A stretch of 64,000 nucleotides of DNA from Cristatella mucedo (GCA_009760855.2 WPIO01000007.1:674501-738500); one strand, 5' to 3'; shown: positions 10,572 to 25,444, counted from the stretch's first letter. Notes: generated by a model not told the origin, from the sequence alone. A program made the numbers and translations.

Positions 10572-10785
10572 CTCTTTCTAGGCACTTTACGTTTGCTGCA
10601 AAGGAAGCATGATCGAATGGTTAGTGGTTTAGGGTTATATTTGCTCAATGACAACAAGCCTAACGTGGTTTGGGGTGACATGCACAGGGTCAGCATGCAA
10701 ATATGGTTAGTGGCACCATAGGCAGTGGTAGCACCCGTAAGCTTGTAAAGGGCACTGCTCAGGAGTCCTAAGTAAAGGGAAAAAC
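10572..10785 (-). mobile_element. LINE family A 3' UTR fragment
   Basis: TTCTAGGCACTTTACGTTTG, CTGCAAAGGAAGCATGATCG, GGTGACATGCACAGGGTCAG and GCATGCAAATATGG match the 3' UTR of family A. The (AAT)n end is missing. Confidence 0.7.
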
Positions 10786-10964
10786 AGTAATCTATAGGCC
10801 ATCTCACAGACATCTCATCTGATTTGTAAGTCACACCCTTAGCAAAGCAGGGCTTGGTTTTGGCAATTCTCTTCAACTAATAAGGAGGCTGCATTGAAAA
10901 TGGAGGTACTGTGCCCTTCCAATGATACGTAGTTTTCAAATAGTGCTCCACGACTGCGGGCAGA

Positions 10965-11420
10965 CGTCGCTGGAGTAATGCCAGGTGAATTGAATTGTGG
11001 GTGACGTCTTACAACGTGAATGTGACACTAGGCTTACTTATAGCTACTAGGTTGGTCTTATCATCGTTAAGCTTCAGGCGGTTAGCAGGCCATCCAAACT
11101 TGAAAGTGTTATATACAGGCTACACAGACCTGAAATGAGTCAAATGCTAGATTATCTGGATGCTCCCGCAGGAAAGTCAAAGGATAGGTGGAGTGGACCC
11201 GTGTGTCAGTGGCATGGAGCTGCAGACCGTATTAGGACCTACCTCATCACGATTGTTGTGAATGTCATTTTAAATCCGAAGCAAAGCTGTTGCCGTTGAA
11301 TGGTTCTCTCTGAATCTAGATCGAGACTTGCCAGCAGCAAGATTTGATGACCTGACTTAATCGATCGATTAGCTGCTGGGCCAACACTCTTTCAATTAAT
11401 AGTCCTGGATAAGAATGGAG
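10965..11420 (-). mobile_element. LINE RT fragment
   Basis: The minus strand contains a decayed KLNDDKTNLV block (11050-11085) and, further 5', the region corresponding to the FRS-LFKES block (11300-11360). Many indels, no open frame. Confidence 0.5.
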
Positions 11421-13379
11421 GAAGAGATGCCGGACTAAAGATATTTAAACTCTCTTAATCTCGTGTGGGCTCTTCAACGAGTGGCATGACAATCATTATT
11501 TCGGAGACGCAGGAACTTTTCCAGCAACCTCGTCGACATATTACGACACTTACGATATTTGTTCCTTGGTACTGGAGGACAAGTCGCATTTTTAGCCTGG
11601 TAGACAAATACAATGACGATTTGTGATAGATACAGGCGTGAAGGAGAAGAGAGAAGCAGAGCAAATGATCGATAGCGGCCACATGGCACTTTTTGGGTCG
11701 TTGATCCGTGGTCACACTACTTCTTCATAAAACCTTAATAAGGCTTGGCTCAAATGGGTTGCTATGACCTACAAGAAACCTCAAACGCCAAGACTTAGAC
11801 GGTGGTGTAGAAAAATTCCGAATACGATCAGTTTCAAAATAAAGGCGGGTGATAGGGGTAGATTAGAAAGAATCGCCAAAGAAAGAAATTTGATTAAGCT
11901 TATGGTTTTTCATGCATATATAGGTGCTTGGACTTGAGTACCGAGGGCAGGAAAATTTAGACACCGCGACCATGTTAGACTATATTGGATCAGCTTGGTT
12001 ATTAAAAATGATATCGCAATCACCTAGAATGCCAAGAGGCAAGTTCCAAGTGCAAAGAACCGTGAGAAAGTCGGAAAGGTGAGGTGACAATTGAAGCTAG
12101 ATGCATTGCTGAAGCACAATAAATTGTAGGGGCACCACATGAAATGGCTTTTTAGCAGCTCTTTTTGGAACGATGACCTCTCTACGGACAGGCCGTGATG
12201 CTTTGCGCCAAAGATCGCCACTCGGCAGGCTTCTTAAGCATTTACTGCGTTCCGGTCCTTGTAGGCGGAAATAGTAACCCTTTCCGGAATCCTAGTGGAA
12301 TTCTACCCCCAAGCCCAATACGCCGCGAAAAGGGGATAGCTCTTCAACCACTAAAACACGATTCCTATCAAAAGTGTCGAGAAATTCTGAATAAAAATTT
12401 AAAGAGAATTGAAAGCCTATTTAAAAGCTGTCTTAAAAGAGGCCTTCCCCCTGTCTAGGCTGTTCCAGCAACACATAAAAAATTAACTATGAGTTTAGGC
12501 AAACTCACTGAACAATATGTCGCTTAGCCCCGCGTTAACCGCTTAAAGCTACTCTCTGAAGGCCTGCCGCCGTCAAAAAGACTCTTAAACTCGCTAAAAA
12601 GTTATCTCCCATTTTCGGAGAGCCTGGAAGTCCTAACAGAAAACGCTCCGCGTGGAAGCCTTTTTAGGCTCACATGAGAAAGAAATGCTCAGCCCAATTT
12701 GAAAAGCCCGACGTGTGCTCGGCACGGCTCTTTGGACCTATCTAGAAATCGTATACCCTCTCCGCAAGTCTCTGGAAATACTGGACGTTCTCAGCAACTC
12801 TAAACATATGGTTACCTCCTTAAGGAAAAATGATCGACCGTCCGAAAACTCAACCTGGTCAGGCACGGAGAATGCGACTAGCGCCAGCATTGCTACAGCA
12901 TTATCTACGAAGTCCTCTCCAGATTAAAACCTTTAACTAAAAAAAATCCTCTCCAGAGTAATTCCTTTAATCTGCGAAGCCCGACCACAGCCCTAGCGTC
13001 GCTCTCCGCCTGGGGGCCTGGCAGCGTGCTGAAAAAGTTATTCTTTCAGTTCGACGAGCGGACGCTTAACTGCGATAACAGTAATAAATAGTAAACCAAA
13101 CTTTTTAAAATACAGGCATCGAAAGAATCAGTCAGCTGTCGTCAAAACTGAATGATTCTATAGCGAATGAGTCATTGACTTACTACGAGGGGCACGAGAC
13201 AGCCTAAGTACCGAAAGCAGGAAGTCGCTCTTTGACTCCAAGTTCGCTCCAGCTACTGCTGGGAACAGAGATCCCATTTTTTCGTAGAGAAAATAAGATA
13301 AGAAGTGCCGGCTCTCTTTAATTCCCCGGGGGCTTTTCGTGGATGGTGGACGTGATATTGTGAAAGATCAGTAAGTTGA
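11421..13379. other. Unassigned stretch, no gene supported
   Basis: Short open frames occur (for example 12195-12458 and 12715-12927) but lack domain features or splice context. Between about 12400 and 12990 words such as CTTAAA, GAGGCCTTCC and TCTCCAGA recur, suggesting an old degenerate tandem repeat. Confidence 0.3.
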
Positions 13380-14160
13380 TCTTGCAGAGGCGCTAGCAGT
13401 GAACGCAAGGGACCCGGCGAGCGGACGCTTTTGAGGGGAGGTCGTGAATAGTACGCTTGCTTCGAGCCGCCGCTCGTGGCCGATTTCGCATTAGCTCAGA
13501 GGTTGCCTCTTCTTGGAGCGGTAAGCTAATCCTGACGTACGGCCGGTCGTTTGAGCAGGCGCCGCTTTCAATTACTGCGCTTCGTTAGTCTGCCATGCCC
13601 TGGTGAGGCGTTTGAGGTCTCGTCGCTTCGCTGGCTATTCATTATTCGCTTGGGCGGAGAGAGATTAATTTTGTCCCCCGGTGCGTACAGAATCCTGTCA
13701 GCGATCGTTAGCGTTCGCCGTAATGCACGGGGGAGCTTATGCAAATCCGCACCGCGGAACAGCTGGCTGCCCGTCCTGCCGATATCTTCGGGCGCGTTTG
13801 GGCAAAAGTGCGCTCGCTGCCTCTACAGCCGATGTCGGCTAGGTATAGAATACGCTCGACTGCGGCTCCGGTTAATCGCCGACGCGGCTACCTTGCTACC
13901 AGCGCGCCGTGGCTGCACCAGCGTCCTTAGGCCGTGCACGGCACGCGACGCCGCCGGTCCTCCTCGCAGGCTCGTGATGAATGCCAGCGATGCCCGAGCA
14001 AGCACTGGCGTTCGAGCAGCAGGCGCTCTGCCAATCCACACAGGCATTTCGACGGTGGCGGCGAGCGGCAGCAATTGCGAGAGACCGTACCTTGGTATTA
14101 CAAGTCCATGCTGCTAACGTAGACCAGTGCATTTGACGGCCACAGCACCACTCGCGGCGT
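13380..14160. promoter_or_regulatory. CpG-rich patch, promoter-like
   Basis: CpG is dense and both strands carry overlapping open frames up to 188 codons (13551-14117), typical of GC-rich DNA and not proof of coding. It is repeat-free, in sharp contrast with both flanks. It might be a promoter or first exon; no TATA or splice model could be fixed. Confidence 0.3.
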
Positions 14161-14202
14161 ACAGCTCTCTGGCTCTAAACCTAAAAGAGTAAAATATAAC
14201 GC

Positions 14203-14308
14203 GATTCATTCGCATAGCCGCCTAAGGGAATTTAATCTCTATTCAGGCACTTCACGTATGCTCCGGGGCTCGAGCCTACAACATCGGCCAGACCTCGGTC
14301 GACCCAGA
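14203..14308 (-). repeat. SINE family A, partial
   Basis: Minus-strand copy with the tail CTGAATAGAGATTAAATTCC and the B-box region GGCTCGAGCCCCGGAGC. The head decays after about 14308. Confidence 0.65.
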
Positions 14309-14346
14309 GTGATTGAATTGAGAGACTACTTCACGACCTGGGGTGT

Positions 14347-15830
14347 TTATAACGATAATAATAATGATAATAGTAATAATACATTCAATAAAGCCCCATC
14401 AGAGAGAACTCACTCTCTTTCTAGGTAGCTTGCAATTGCTGCAAAGAAAGAACGATCGAATGATTGGTGGTAGCCTGCTCAATAAGCAACGATAATAATC
14501 TAGTTAGGGGCGACATGCACAGGGTCAGCATGCAAGTGTGGTTAGTGGCAGCATGCACAGTCTCAGCACACATAAGCACGTAAAGGACGAATCACAGGAA
14601 CCCACTAAAGGCTGTAATAAGTTGATGCGTTTTTAGTTTCTTTTTCAATGTGGACAAGTCAGGAGATGTCGTGACGCGAGTTGGAAGTGAGTTACAGGCT
14701 TGGGAGCATAAGAACTAAAGGCACAGTCTCCAAAGGATATGAGGTTTGTACGATGTATAGTTAATAATAATATTAATATTAATAATGAACTTGATCAAGT
14801 GTCCTCAGATAATTCAATCTCTTTCTAGACGCTTTAAATTTGCAGCAAAGGCAAACGCGATTGAATGGTGAGTAATATCATGCGAAACAGTTTGATTCCG
14901 AAAAGCAGGTCGTACGATGCTTTGCCTGGTGGGGAGTAAATCTGGGAGATAGGCTGGAGCCAAAGAATGAAGTGACCTAAAAGTGAGTGACAAAACCTTG
15001 CAGTCGATCCGTTGCTTGACTAGGAGCCAGTGTAGGTCGGCGAGAAGTGGTATGACGCGGCGACTGCGACGCTCACGACAGACAGGCCTAGCTGCAGAGT
15101 TTTGCACCAGCTGTAAGCACCTGAGTGCACAGGCCAGTAGACCAGCAAGCAGTGAGTTACAGAAGTCAAGACGGAATGTCAAAAATGCATGGACGAATAT
15201 AGATGTGGTATCCCTGTCTATAAAAGCCCGAGTTTTAGCAATGCTATGTGGCTGAAAGTAGGCAGACTTGACTGTAGAGCTGATGTGGTCGTTTAATGAA
15301 AGATAATTTTGGGACATGATACCTAGATTTCGAGCTGATTCAGCAGGAAATATGCTGACAGAGCCAATTCTGAGCGTTAGCCTTTCCATTTTCTGAATCA
15401 CACTGGGTTTGCCCAATACTAGTAAGTTAGTTTTATCATCAAGTTTTAGAAAATTTGCTGCCATCAATTTGTGCGGATGTCATCAATACATGCAGAAAGT
15501 CAGTTGAGAGAATTCGAGGTGCTCGAACGCTGAGAGGGATCAAAGCAAAGGTATAACTGAGTGTCATCCACATATAAATGAAAACCTAGATTGTGCTTGG
15601 CAATCACATCAGCAAGAAGGAGAGTATAAACCGTGAAAAGAACTGTACCAAGCACGGAGCTCTGAGGTACCCCATACTTCAGGGTTTCCTCGGATGAACT
15701 TTGTCTATTCACATCAATACTCTAGAATCTCCTACTGAGATAGCACCGGAACCATTGCAGAGTAGTGCCAGTGATGCCCAGGCGATATGAAAGGCGATCA
15801 AGAAGAACTTATTCAGCATAGTCACACATT
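14347..15830 (-). mobile_element. LINE family A copy with a second 3' end nested inside it
   Basis: The outer copy ends at (AAT)n near 14360. RT remnants on the minus strand: [11 protein letters not shown] (15540-15570), FLKLDDKTNLLVLGKP (15400-15470), FRLDFCNSLLAGL, HWLLVKQR and FRSLHSLAPAYLPDLLPTRQS. The longest frame is 217 residues (15467-14814), with a second of 70 residues at 15712-15500. A truncated second copy, with its own (AAT)n and tail, sits at about 14762-14880 inside the outer copy. Confidence 0.82.
14762..14880 (-). mobile_element. Nested truncated LINE family A 3' end
   Basis: (AAT)n-like start followed by TGTCCTCAGATAATTCAATC and TTTCTAGACGC, ending TGAGTAATATCATGC. It breaks the outer copy between the 3' UTR word GAGGTTTGTACGATG and the protein end, as seen by comparison with 5735-5785. 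This looks like a very short, 5'-truncated insertion into an older copy. Confidence 0.65.
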
Positions 15831-16376
15831 CTTTCGGGACTCTTTCCCTAATCCTTATAATTCGGATAGCGAGAATAACATTCCGGTAGTCATAATCCGG
15901 CTGATGGATGATGCTGACGTTTCAACCCAACGATCCCGCCTTCGATCATCGCCTTGATCCATGATCCATGATCCATTTCGGCTTATGGCTGGTGTGTCGG
16001 CGCGACAAAAGCCCGAGTGGCTCATTAGCGACATTTATGTCAGCCAACTGCAAGCCGACACATTGCTAGCCTGCGGACCGTCTATGCAACTCAAGTACGA
16101 CAAGAAGTAAATAAGGACGCACGGTAATTATTGGCTGCTTATATATATCTCGCTACTGTTTACATATTTTTTACTTGGTTCTTGCGTGCCATACACTTTC
16201 TAGAATATGACTCGCTCTACATATTTTCTGTTCTCGCCAGTCAGTTGGTTGGAAGTCAGTCAGTTGGTTGTAGGATATATATGGTTCGTGACTTTCCACC
16301 TGCACTCAAGCAATCAACTAGATTAATTCTCAGAGGTCGACAATTTGATCTTCTGTCTGAATTAAATATGTATATA

Positions 16377-16535
16377 ATTCATTTGTATAGCCCCATGAGA
16401 GAACTTAATCCCTACGCAGACGCTTTACTTATACCACGGGGCTCGAGCCTACCACCTTGGCCATCAAATGCATTCAGCGTTACCTTGGCCTAGGCGAGTG
16501 TCTTAGCCAATGGACCAAACCATCACGGCGACTTA
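16377..16535 (-). repeat. SINE family A
   Basis: ATTCATTTGTATAGCCCC tail on the plus strand, then GAACTTAATCCCTACGCAGAC, GGGGCTCGAGCC and a head ending near TGGACCAAACCATCA. About 30 extra bases separate the B-box from the A-box region. Confidence 0.7.
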
Positions 16536-16539
16536 TTAA

Positions 16540-17690
16540 GAAGGTAAGCTAGTGTCAACACAGCGAAACGAAGCCTGTTTGGATTTCTCTGAAAGCATGC
16601 CTCTTTACAAGAAACAGGAGCTTGCACATGCGATATGAGCATTGTTAGAATCAGGAGCCGAAGATGACCTCCGATGGGGAGGCTTGCTACAAAGCTCTAC
16701 AGAACAACAGCTAATCGCAGTTACTGCATGCTGAAAATTCGGTCTGCATGAGTCACTTGCTAGTTAAGCTGCATTTGGATATATCTCGATAGGCTAGGTA
16801 GATCTGTGGTTTGCAACCTCTATTATAAATTAAATTATATTTATCGTCTGCAAGTCTGTACCTTTTTTGTGTCATCTGACCTGTTAAGATTCAACGCTTT
16901 CGCCTACCTACTAGGGGCAGGTTAACCAAAATTGCGCAGGTTAGCCAACTGCAATAGCCTGTGCTTTATTAGCAATTAGTCAAATGGAGGTTTTATTTAG
17001 CGAAAAATACCCGCAATGGTGAGAGTGTGCAATTAAGAGATCTGTCAGTGCCTGAATATAGCTAGCTAATGTAGAGATAGTGAAAAATTGCTTCGCTATC
17101 CCTGTTGAGCCATCGCCCCAAAAACAGAGCTAAAATTGTCCTCCTTCCTAAAGACGCCGCGACTAAGGAAAATAATTTGCCTAACCCGCAAATTAAGTGG
17201 TGGTTTTACTTTGATCATGAAAAATGAGAGATAACACTTTTAAAGAAAACCCAGGGTCGTGGGATCGAGCCCAGCAGCATATGAAAAGCAACTGAACAGA
17301 GATTGAGTTCACTGTGCACTATAAAAATGGCGCAGATATATTTTTGAAGTGCATGTCAAATGTGAAAAATTAGTATTCCAGCTATCAAGCTGGCCATCAT
17401 ATCCAAATTGAGAAGAAAGCGAGCATCGATATTTGCAGTTGCAGAGAAATTAGCGGCTTTCTTGGAACCACATGATGGAACTCAAGGGCATACCGCTGCA
17501 GATAATTAAAATCAAAGTTCACTTCCTCGCTTTATTTTTTTACAGAAGCGAAGCCACACGAGACTTTTTTTTAGCTGCTCTATAGTTTTAAGAGCAATAA
17601 ACTGTTCTGGAAGGAACTTTTCCCCACACAGCTTTCCATTGAACTACGCCTGTACATACTGGTGCGACCGCAGCAGATAAGTAAAACCTA
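16540..17690. other. Non-coding stretch with one SINE A remnant
   Basis: A decayed plus-strand SINE A tail is at about 17255-17332 (GGGATCGAGCCCAGC, CAGAGATTGAGTTC, CACTATAAAAATGG). Nothing else was recognised. Confidence 0.45.
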
Positions 17691-17698
17691 CTCGTGCG

Positions 17699-17759
17699 AA
17701 GGAGAGAGAGAGAGAGAGAAATAGTGAGAGAGAGAGAGAGAGAGAGAGGGGGGAGAGAG
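17699..17759. repeat. (GA)n microsatellite
   Basis: Two GA runs broken by AAATAGT, followed by GGGGGGAGAGAG. Confidence 0.9.
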
Positions 17760-18249
17760 AACGAGCACACACATGCATTACAAAAATTTAAGCGCCTACG
17801 AGCAACCGTAAGCGAAAAGCAAGAGCAGTGGAAACACAGAGATGCACTCGACTGGCTTACGATTCCTTCCTTTCGCTATGCGTGAGATAGAAGAATGCGA
17901 ACGGGCTTGGTGCTACCGAATACATAGCTATTTAATAAGGGGACGTGACGGCAACAGTTTGGATAGCAATATTCTGGGTTTCAGCACGCCCATCGAATTA
18001 ATGGAAAACGCTGAAATATGAAGGTACTGAAGATTTATAAACAGCTTGATAGTTTCCCAATTTTTTGAAAATAATGATATATTAAAAATAAATTAGAGCA
18101 ATAATAACAGTTTAATCATAGTCAATTTAACATAGTCTTGTTATTTTATTATCTATAATTTATAATTTTACAGCTGCCTAAGATAATTAAAAATGAGTAT
18201 AATTATTATTTTATTCATTTATAAAATACTTTTATGTAGAACCTGTTAA

Positions 18250-18800
18250 GAAACAGGGTTCAAGCCTACTACCCTGGTAGTTAAGTGGGCGAGCACCTTA
18301 CCCCTAGGCACTTAGTATGCCTCAAAGGAAGCATGTAATTTTTTATTCCTAAAATGTATAGTGCCAGCACGAAACGCACACTAAGAATTATTCATTGAGA
18401 CAAAACAAATGCCACGAAGAACTTTTTAGGAAGACAAGTTTTAGCTTTTTTTAATGCCGTCGAGTCAGGAGACGTCGTGACGTCAGTCGGAAGATAGTTC
18501 CAGGTTTTGGGAGCATACGAACTGGAGGCACGGTCTCCAAAGGATTCCAGTTTGATTACGTGCAAAGGTAAACGACTTTTTTTGAATGAGAGCTGGTATA
18601 ACGCACTGCTTGATTGGGAACTAATTCGGATAGGTAAGCCGGAGCAAGAAAATGATTAGACCACAAGGTGAGTCACAGAACATTGAAGTAGATAAAGTTA
18701 TTGATTGGGATCTAGTGCATGTTGCTGAGAGGTAATGAGGGAGTTGCATTTTCATTGGTTGTAAGCCGAACCGCAGAGTTATGAACGTGTTATTAGTGGT
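18250..18800 (-). mobile_element. SINE remnant joined to LINE family A fragment
   Basis: 18250-18310 has a tRNA-like B-box (GGGTTCAAGCC) and a head-like GTGGGCGAGCACCTTAC. It runs straight into the LINE word GGCACTTAGTATGCCTCAAAG and then, from about 18440, the family A UTR and protein end (AGTCAGGAGACGTCGTGACG, GAACTGGAGGCACGGTCTCC, GATAGGTAAGCCGGAGC). Confidence 0.6.
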
Positions 18801-19361
18801 TTATTTGGTGGAGTAGAGCAATAAAATAAAACGTGCGTGTAAATAAATTACAGTCTCGGCGTGGAGTCACTAATGTATATAGCAGCTTTGCTGTGGTATA
18901 GCTAAGCAGGCCAGAGTGTTTGCAATGGTGCCATTTTTACAGGATCTCCGGCTAGAACCGTGCAATAAATGATACACAAGTAAGCTTAATCCATAGATTA
19001 GGTCAAGCTCAGAGGAAAAATAATAAGCTGGGGCAAACGGTACAGATATGTCATTACTGAAACTCAAGCGATTCACAGTAGTGAGGGAAGTCAGAAAAGA
19101 GACCCACACTTTTGGTGATTACGAAGTGAACGCCAATTACCGCAAAATACTAATTTAGGGTTAGGAGCGGCTACACTTCTGGTAGCTTCGGAGCGGGTCG
19201 TTCGAGAGCGTGTGACCAGAGGAGCAAGGAGGTTAGATAGGTAGCCCGATGCAAGACGGCTAAGCGACCTTTAAGCCAGAGAGAGGATCTCAAATGTAAT
19301 ATAACGTATCTCCGTCTGTTACTCCACACAGCCATAGAGACTACGTGGGTGTTACTCAGGG

Positions 19362-20085
19362 GAGAGAGAGAGTTTTATATAGCACACTCGCAGCCTAAGC
19401 AGCTTTCGGTACGCATTTGACAGCCAAAAGACTTCGATGACCACCAACAGACTTCAGGGATTGGACTTAATGGCTAGCTTTAGATGCAGTCTTGTGAATG
19501 AAGCTTTTAAAATTGAGGCGGCTGTCGAAAACGACACCTAAACTTCGAGCACCAGGTGATGGTCGCACAACAGCATCACCTATTTGAAGAGCGAAGCCTT
19601 TCAATTGAGCCACACGCTTTTGGTGTCCTATGAGAAGCAGTTAGGTTGTATCGTCATTTATTTTCAAAAAGTTTTCCGACATCCAGGATCGAATGTCGGC
19701 AAGGCAAGCATTCAGTTTCTCATTCGCTGCAGCAGATTCCGACGGTTTGAATGACAAATACAACTGAGTATCGTCAGCATAAAAGTGATATCCTATTCAT
19801 GGGCCTTAATCACTTTTCCAAGAGGTTGATTATAAATGGAGAACTGCAAAAGATCGAGGACGGACCCTTGAGGGACCCTACAGGTGACCCGTTTTGTGTG
19901 TGAGAACTGAGCTCCACACCACATGGATTGAAGACGATGAGACAAGTAAGATTTAAACCACGCCAGTGCCTCGTCTGCCAGGCCGATCGTTGTTCTCAAT
20001 CGTTCAAGTAGAACATCGTGATCAATGGTGTCGAAGGCAGCTGACAGATCTGGCAGAGCTAGGGCAGTGACATTCCTGTCGTCGT
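19362..20085 (-). mobile_element. LINE family B copy with intact YADD motif
   Basis: The 3' tail at 19362-19415 read on the minus strand is CCGAAAGCTGCTTAGGCTGC, then GTGTGCTATATAAAACTC. RT remnants: CRVPQGSVLD (motif B), FSIYNQPLGKVIKAHE, and YHFYADDTQLYLS (motif C, 19745-19790), followed by the region after motif D. The sequence differs clearly from family A at motif B and the tail. Confidence 0.75.
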
Positions 20086-20900
20086 GGCCACATAGAATGT
20101 CATTGTTAGCACGGAGGGGAGCAGTTTCAGTGGAATGCTAACCTTCCGGAGGTTATTTGCCATCCAAGTGCGAATGATGTCCATGCAGACGCAAGAAGAT
20201 TAAATTAACTGCATGCAGTGGAAGGCTCGAAAGCGTCAAATGAGAGAGGTGGAGCTGAATTTCATATGCAAAGAAATGAAGCTAAGATTGTGTGACATGG
20301 CGATGACATCGGCCCAGAGGGTGAGTATAGATCGCTTAGTGAAAGGGCATAGCACCGAACCCTGCGATGCCGAATACTTAAAGGGCTCCCTGTATGACCG
20401 ACAGCTATTTACATAAACACTCTGACATTTTTCGCTGAACTAAGACCCAACGCAGATTAGCACTGCACAAATGACAACACCTAGGTGTGCCAAAACCCAC
20501 TCCCAAAGGATCTGGTTATTACTTGTCTCTGATGCTGCTGGCATATTGGGGAATTGGTAGCAAGACCATATTCTGATCAGCATCGATCATTAGGTTATTA
20601 TAAACCTGAAGCAGAGCAGCTTCTGAAAAAAACTTTAGGTCTAAATCTAGATTGGAACTTGCTAGAAATTTCTGATGAACTGGTGAAGTCGTTTAGCTGA
20701 AGGGTCATCACTGGTTATGCGACTAGGATAATAATGGCAAAACGAAGACTGAACGGAAGTCCTGGGCTTCTCATAATCTAGGGTCGGCGTTTTATTGATG
20801 AGCCGGGCTCCAGCTACTTTCAGAGAGATGGTGATTTTACTTGTAACCAAGCAAATATTTTAAAAATTTGTTCCGGTTCGCAGCAATAGGTCTATGAACT
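20086..20900 (-). mobile_element. Further LINE RT fragments, decayed
   Basis: A second RT copy: sequence equivalent to the YADD-motif D region (20120-20300), to motif B (20330-20390), and further 5' to the SNLASKF-FRVNLFKE block (20590-20680). All frames are broken. It lies 5' of the family B copy on the same strand. Confidence 0.55.
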
Positions 20901-23377
20901 TCGTCCTGAGAAACGTTAAGACAGGGTTAATAGGACTGGTAGTATTTTATTGGAAAACTAATTTAGCGAGCAGTTCCAAAGATAAAGGCTTGAAGTAGGA
21001 GAAAGAAAAAGATCGTAGCGATGCGAGGCTGTCGTCCGTCAGGTACAGACAGCAGTGGAGATATAGACCTGCAGCCGTTCTATCGTAACTACAAATAATT
21101 AGCATAAACACTCTGCTAAGTCGCCACTGGGGTCACTGGGTAAGATAATTCTTATTCGACTGGTTAAGAGGATATTCTAAATTGGAGGTCAAGAATTTTG
21201 GGTTATTTGCATACGATTCAAATTTTTATCTAAAAATATGGACTAAGCCTGAGCAGAAACGGTTTTATACAACCTCAAATTATCCTCAAACGCCAAGTAC
21301 TGGTCTGTGAGCCTCAACCTTTGGTGGCCTTGTCAGGTAATCGTTTAGTATTCCTTGCTTTCTTTACGGCAGCCATAAACCAAAGGGCTCATGGGTGACG
21401 AGGACCTGTCCTTTAGCGAAGAGGGCAAGCTCATACGGACGTCGGCTTGCGTCGTAATGTAGCGCTACATCTAGGAGGGTTGGAATGCGAAGCAAGCAGA
21501 CGAGCCGAGAACTCGGCGACAGCCGAACAGTTTCTTGACTTCAGGCAGATCTCAGTTGCAGAGAAAATGCACATATCGTCGTTAACTGTCAGATTCCTAG
21601 CATCATACGGTACATTGCACTCAGATTGCGAATTCCAGAGGGCAACATTTTAATTTGGTCACTGAGGCTACCGTCGGCTTTATCAATTATCTTATAAAAA
21701 CTAACTAATTAACTTACTAATTATTGAAACTACTCGATTGGAGAAACTAACACTAGTTCAAGTGGAAAAAACGCGGTGTTGCTACTAAAATTCGTAATTC
21801 CAACTGTAGAACGTGCATTTCCGTCAGTAAAAGCATGTAGTCTTTAGGACCCGTAGCTATCTTTGGTACACAGGCGTCTTCTGTGGGCGATGTTTAGCTC
21901 TCAAAATCGCAACGCACCTGTCAGAAACGTCAGCTGGACAGAGACAATGGTACTATCCGAGTGAGCGCGAAACGACAGGAATAGTGCAAGATCGTACTGG
22001 ATCGTCTGCACAGAAGAGACCCGAAATTGAATGACCGGAGCTTAGCATTGCGAAGGTACAGCTGTTACCAACCAGCAATTGCACTTTTATTCCCACTCGA
22101 GTTATTTTACGGCGTTGGGAGCAAAGTACTCTTAGGATTCACAAAACAGCGCGGATCTCCCGGAAGCAAAACATATGTAACACTTAATCAAGCTCGACAC
22201 TTGGAAAGATTACTTGGAAAGATAACTCACGATTTCTTAAAAAGAAACTTCTTAATACGCCCGCGAGGGAGTGTCTGGGATTTGGCATTCCCAGCCCATA
22301 TATATAGAGCGACCTGGGCGGGCCCCTATTCTTACGCCGCCCCCCCCCCGACCGCTACTAACGTAACGCGACAAAATTACGCCCTGTTCCACTCGACGAG
22401 CCACCGCCAAGTCAATTTCGAATAAGTACTGGGATTCTGTGCCACAATTGTACATTAGTTTAGGGTTTTTCTCCCTACATTTAGATCTTTCGGGTCTAGC
22501 CCCTGAAAAGCATGGCTCGGCCTCTGGCTGAATGAAATCGCTTGCATCAGTTAAGTAGCCTCCGTTAGAAGAACATTATCATCGCTTGGGTCCTTCCAAA
22601 TTTTCCTTACCATCTATACGCCGATCGTTACAAATTAAACCTAGGAATGAACTGCTAAATTACCTGCAGCCAGTCCCCGCGGTCTCGGAATCTGGATCAT
22701 GTAAACAGTGCTGCCAGCGGTGGGCAGCGGTTGTTCAGCTATCCATTCAGCCGCCACGTGTTAGGTCCGCCTCTTTAGCGCCCTGCCTTCCTCTCGACCA
22801 GCGGCTTTTCCTAGACCTTGGCCATCAGGTGAAACTCGGGCAGGCAGCTGACAGCTGTCATCAGCTAGTGCTATTAATGCGTCTGAGATGAAGGAGGAGG
22901 CAAGCTGCGATTTGGATTAGCTCAATTACCTGTCTGGCTGGCTTCTCGCCACCCCAAGGGTTTGCATGTCCACTTTCGAGTCGCAATCAGACGTCGACGC
23001 CGACAAAAAAGAGGCCGCCCTGAGTCACTGTACCGGACAGCGTGCGCTTCGTGACTGGAAGACGGTGCTGCGTGCACTTCGGCGACGTAGGAGTGCCACG
23101 TTTCTACTGTTTGCCGAATTTGAGCGCCATCTCTGAGTCTAGAACTCAAGCCACTTGACCATCGATAGGCTAATGAGTTGTCTGACTATGCATGAAATAT
23201 GTACTCTGTCTAAAGACTGGGGTTGACTGCGAAATACATTCTAATAATAGTCTGATTATGCTCAGGAATAAATGTACATGCGCTTTGGAGTTTTTGCTCA
23301 CATGCTTTCGCTTCCTGTGCGCATTATTATATTACTAACGTTCTGTTACGCAATTGCATTCGCAAACCTCCATCATT
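20901..23377. other. Unassigned non-coding stretch
   Basis: No repeat family recognised. An open frame of 132 codons at 22027-22425 has no recognisable domain and crosses a poly-C run at 22346-22354, so I do not call it a gene. GT/AG sites are present at background level only. Confidence 0.3.
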
Positions 23378-23481
23378 ACTCTCTCTCTCCTCTTCTCTTC
23401 TCTCCCCCTCTCTACTTCTCTCTCTCTCCCTCTCTCTTTCTCTTCCTCTCTCTCTCTTGCACACACACTCTCTCTCTCTAA
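23378..23481. repeat. Imperfect (CT)n tract
   Basis: CT/CCT-rich with TTC breaks. A SINE B copy separates it from the larger tract at 23641. Confidence 0.8.
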
Positions 23482-23494
23482 ATAAATGTATTCT

Positions 23495-23640
23495 AGCTGA
23501 TTAAACAGCCTCTTTTTACATAGCGACAGAAGAGCCTTTTACGACTACCACCACCGCTTGCAGTGACGATAAAGGATCGCTCACCGCACGAATTAAACCC
23601 ACGACCTCGGGACCAAAGTAGTGACAGCAACTGCCTTATC

Positions 23641-23642
<2 letters not shown>
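23495..23642 (-). repeat. SINE family B abutting (CT)n
   Basis: Tail AGCTGATTAAACAGCCTC and TATCTAGT at the head end, B-box region AATTAAACCCACGACCTCGG. The head is cut off by the CT tract. Confidence 0.75.
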
Positions 23643-25440
<1,798 letters not shown>

Positions 25441-25444
25441 TTTA

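Noticed and set aside
13551-14117. 188-codon open frame with several overlapping frames on both strands
   Set aside because: The region is CpG-rich, so stop codons are rare in all frames; no domain, splice model or start context favours one frame. Kept only as a CpG-rich patch.
22027-22425. 132-codon open frame
   Set aside because: No recognisable domain, crosses a poly-C run, and no splice sites or promoter around it support a gene.
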